From contig CANISK010000081.1 in assembly GCA_947470205.1 (NCBI GenBank), forward strand, positions 1 through 6,811: DNA of 6,811 nt, given 5' to 3'. Source of the DNA: Neisseriaceae bacterium. GTDB lineage: Bacteria > Pseudomonadota > Gammaproteobacteria > Burkholderiales > UBA11063. The position numbers and the translations under genes are program-made. This document shows positions 6,724 through 6,811 of the stretch, one piece after another; position 1 is the stretch's first letter, and each line of letters starts with the position of its first letter. The notes beneath the pieces are model-generated. The model did not search any database. It saw only the letters and a list, made by a program, of their open reading frames with translations, and was not told the DNA's origin.

Positions 6724-6811
6724 GTCATTCCCTAAGTCGTCGGGAATCCAGTTTTACAACATCCAACATTCATTTTAAAAGGTGACTATCTACATTGAAT
6801 GGATTCCCGCC
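6724..6811. repeat. GTCATTCCC/GGGAATCCA inverted-repeat element, cut by the right edge
   Basis: A hairpin ATTCCC-(9 bases)-GGGAAT opens the element at 6727-6747. Its inner arm CGGGAATCCA (6741-6750) has a perfect 10-base inverted partner TGGATTCCCG at 6800-6809, and inside these CATTCA (6767-6772) faces TGAATG (6796-6801). This is the outline of the dispersed GTCATTCCCGC...GCGGGAATCCAG repeats known in many proteobacteria: two end hairpins around a short spacer. The expected closing ...GGGAATGAC would lie just past the window. No coding content. Confidence 0.6.

Larger units (their letters stand above)
6478..6811. other. Gene-free region upstream of mrcA
   Basis: No credible coding frame was found on either strand here, and no tRNA or rRNA. 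It is AT-rich and holds small palindromes: ATACT-CAT-AGTAT (6514-6526), TATACTC/GAGTATA arms (6513-6519 and 6545-6551) and ATTATA-TCAT-TATAAT (6555-6570). Farther from mrcA come imperfect inverted arms of a possible decayed mobile element and, at the window edge, a GTCATTCCC-type repeat. The neighbouring gene to the right is not visible. Confidence 0.7.

Noticed and set aside
6478..6811. A divergent gene or small RNA to the right of mrcA.
   Set aside because: No frame of useful length and no clear promoter-terminator pair was seen; the region is better explained by repeats.

Overview
The window is a low-G+C stretch (roughly one third G+C by eye) with six protein genes, all on the minus strand. 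They run from right to left: mrcA (penicillin-binding protein 1A), psd, pssA, purE, purK, and a CPA2-type cation/proton antiporter cut by the left edge. Every gene has intact family motifs, and I see no frameshift. The short pyruvoyl-type Psd beside a type II PssA, and the beta-proteobacterium-like wording of the PBP1A (QIYLGQRAYGF, GLPKAPSAYNPIVN, AGKTGTTNDNKD), suggest a Gram-negative proteobacterium. An AT-rich betaproteobacterium is my best guess, with moderate confidence; the genus cannot be told from this window.

Layout. Positions 6811-6478 hold about 330 bases without a gene: the edge of an inverted-repeat element (GTCATTCCC...GGGAATCCA type), a possible decayed transposon end, small AT palindromes and the mrcA promoter region. 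mrcA (6477-4018) and psd (4003-3359) are 14 bases apart and probably cotranscribed. A 64-base gap carrying one stray GTCATTCCCG arm leads to pssA (3294-2563). A 134-base gap holds a second, different palindrome (GTCATTGC...GCAATCTC) and a candidate promoter for purE (2427-1942). purE overlaps purK (1949-810) by 8 bases. The antiporter starts at 791, 18 bases past purK, and runs off the left edge.

How the genes work together. Psd and PssA are consecutive enzymes of phosphatidylethanolamine synthesis: PssA makes phosphatidylserine and Psd decarboxylates it. PurK and PurE turn aminoimidazole ribonucleotide into CAIR in de novo purine synthesis. PBP1A builds peptidoglycan at the inner membrane. 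The antiporter probably exchanges K+ or Na+ for H+.

I found no convincing new defence, mobile or regulatory system. The most useful second looks are the repeat families in the gaps, TATAAT boxes directly against the starts of mrcA and pssA (possible leaderless messages), the Asp-Glu pair at the expected ion-binding site of the antiporter, and the Asn/Asp-rich triplet tract in the PBP1A tail.
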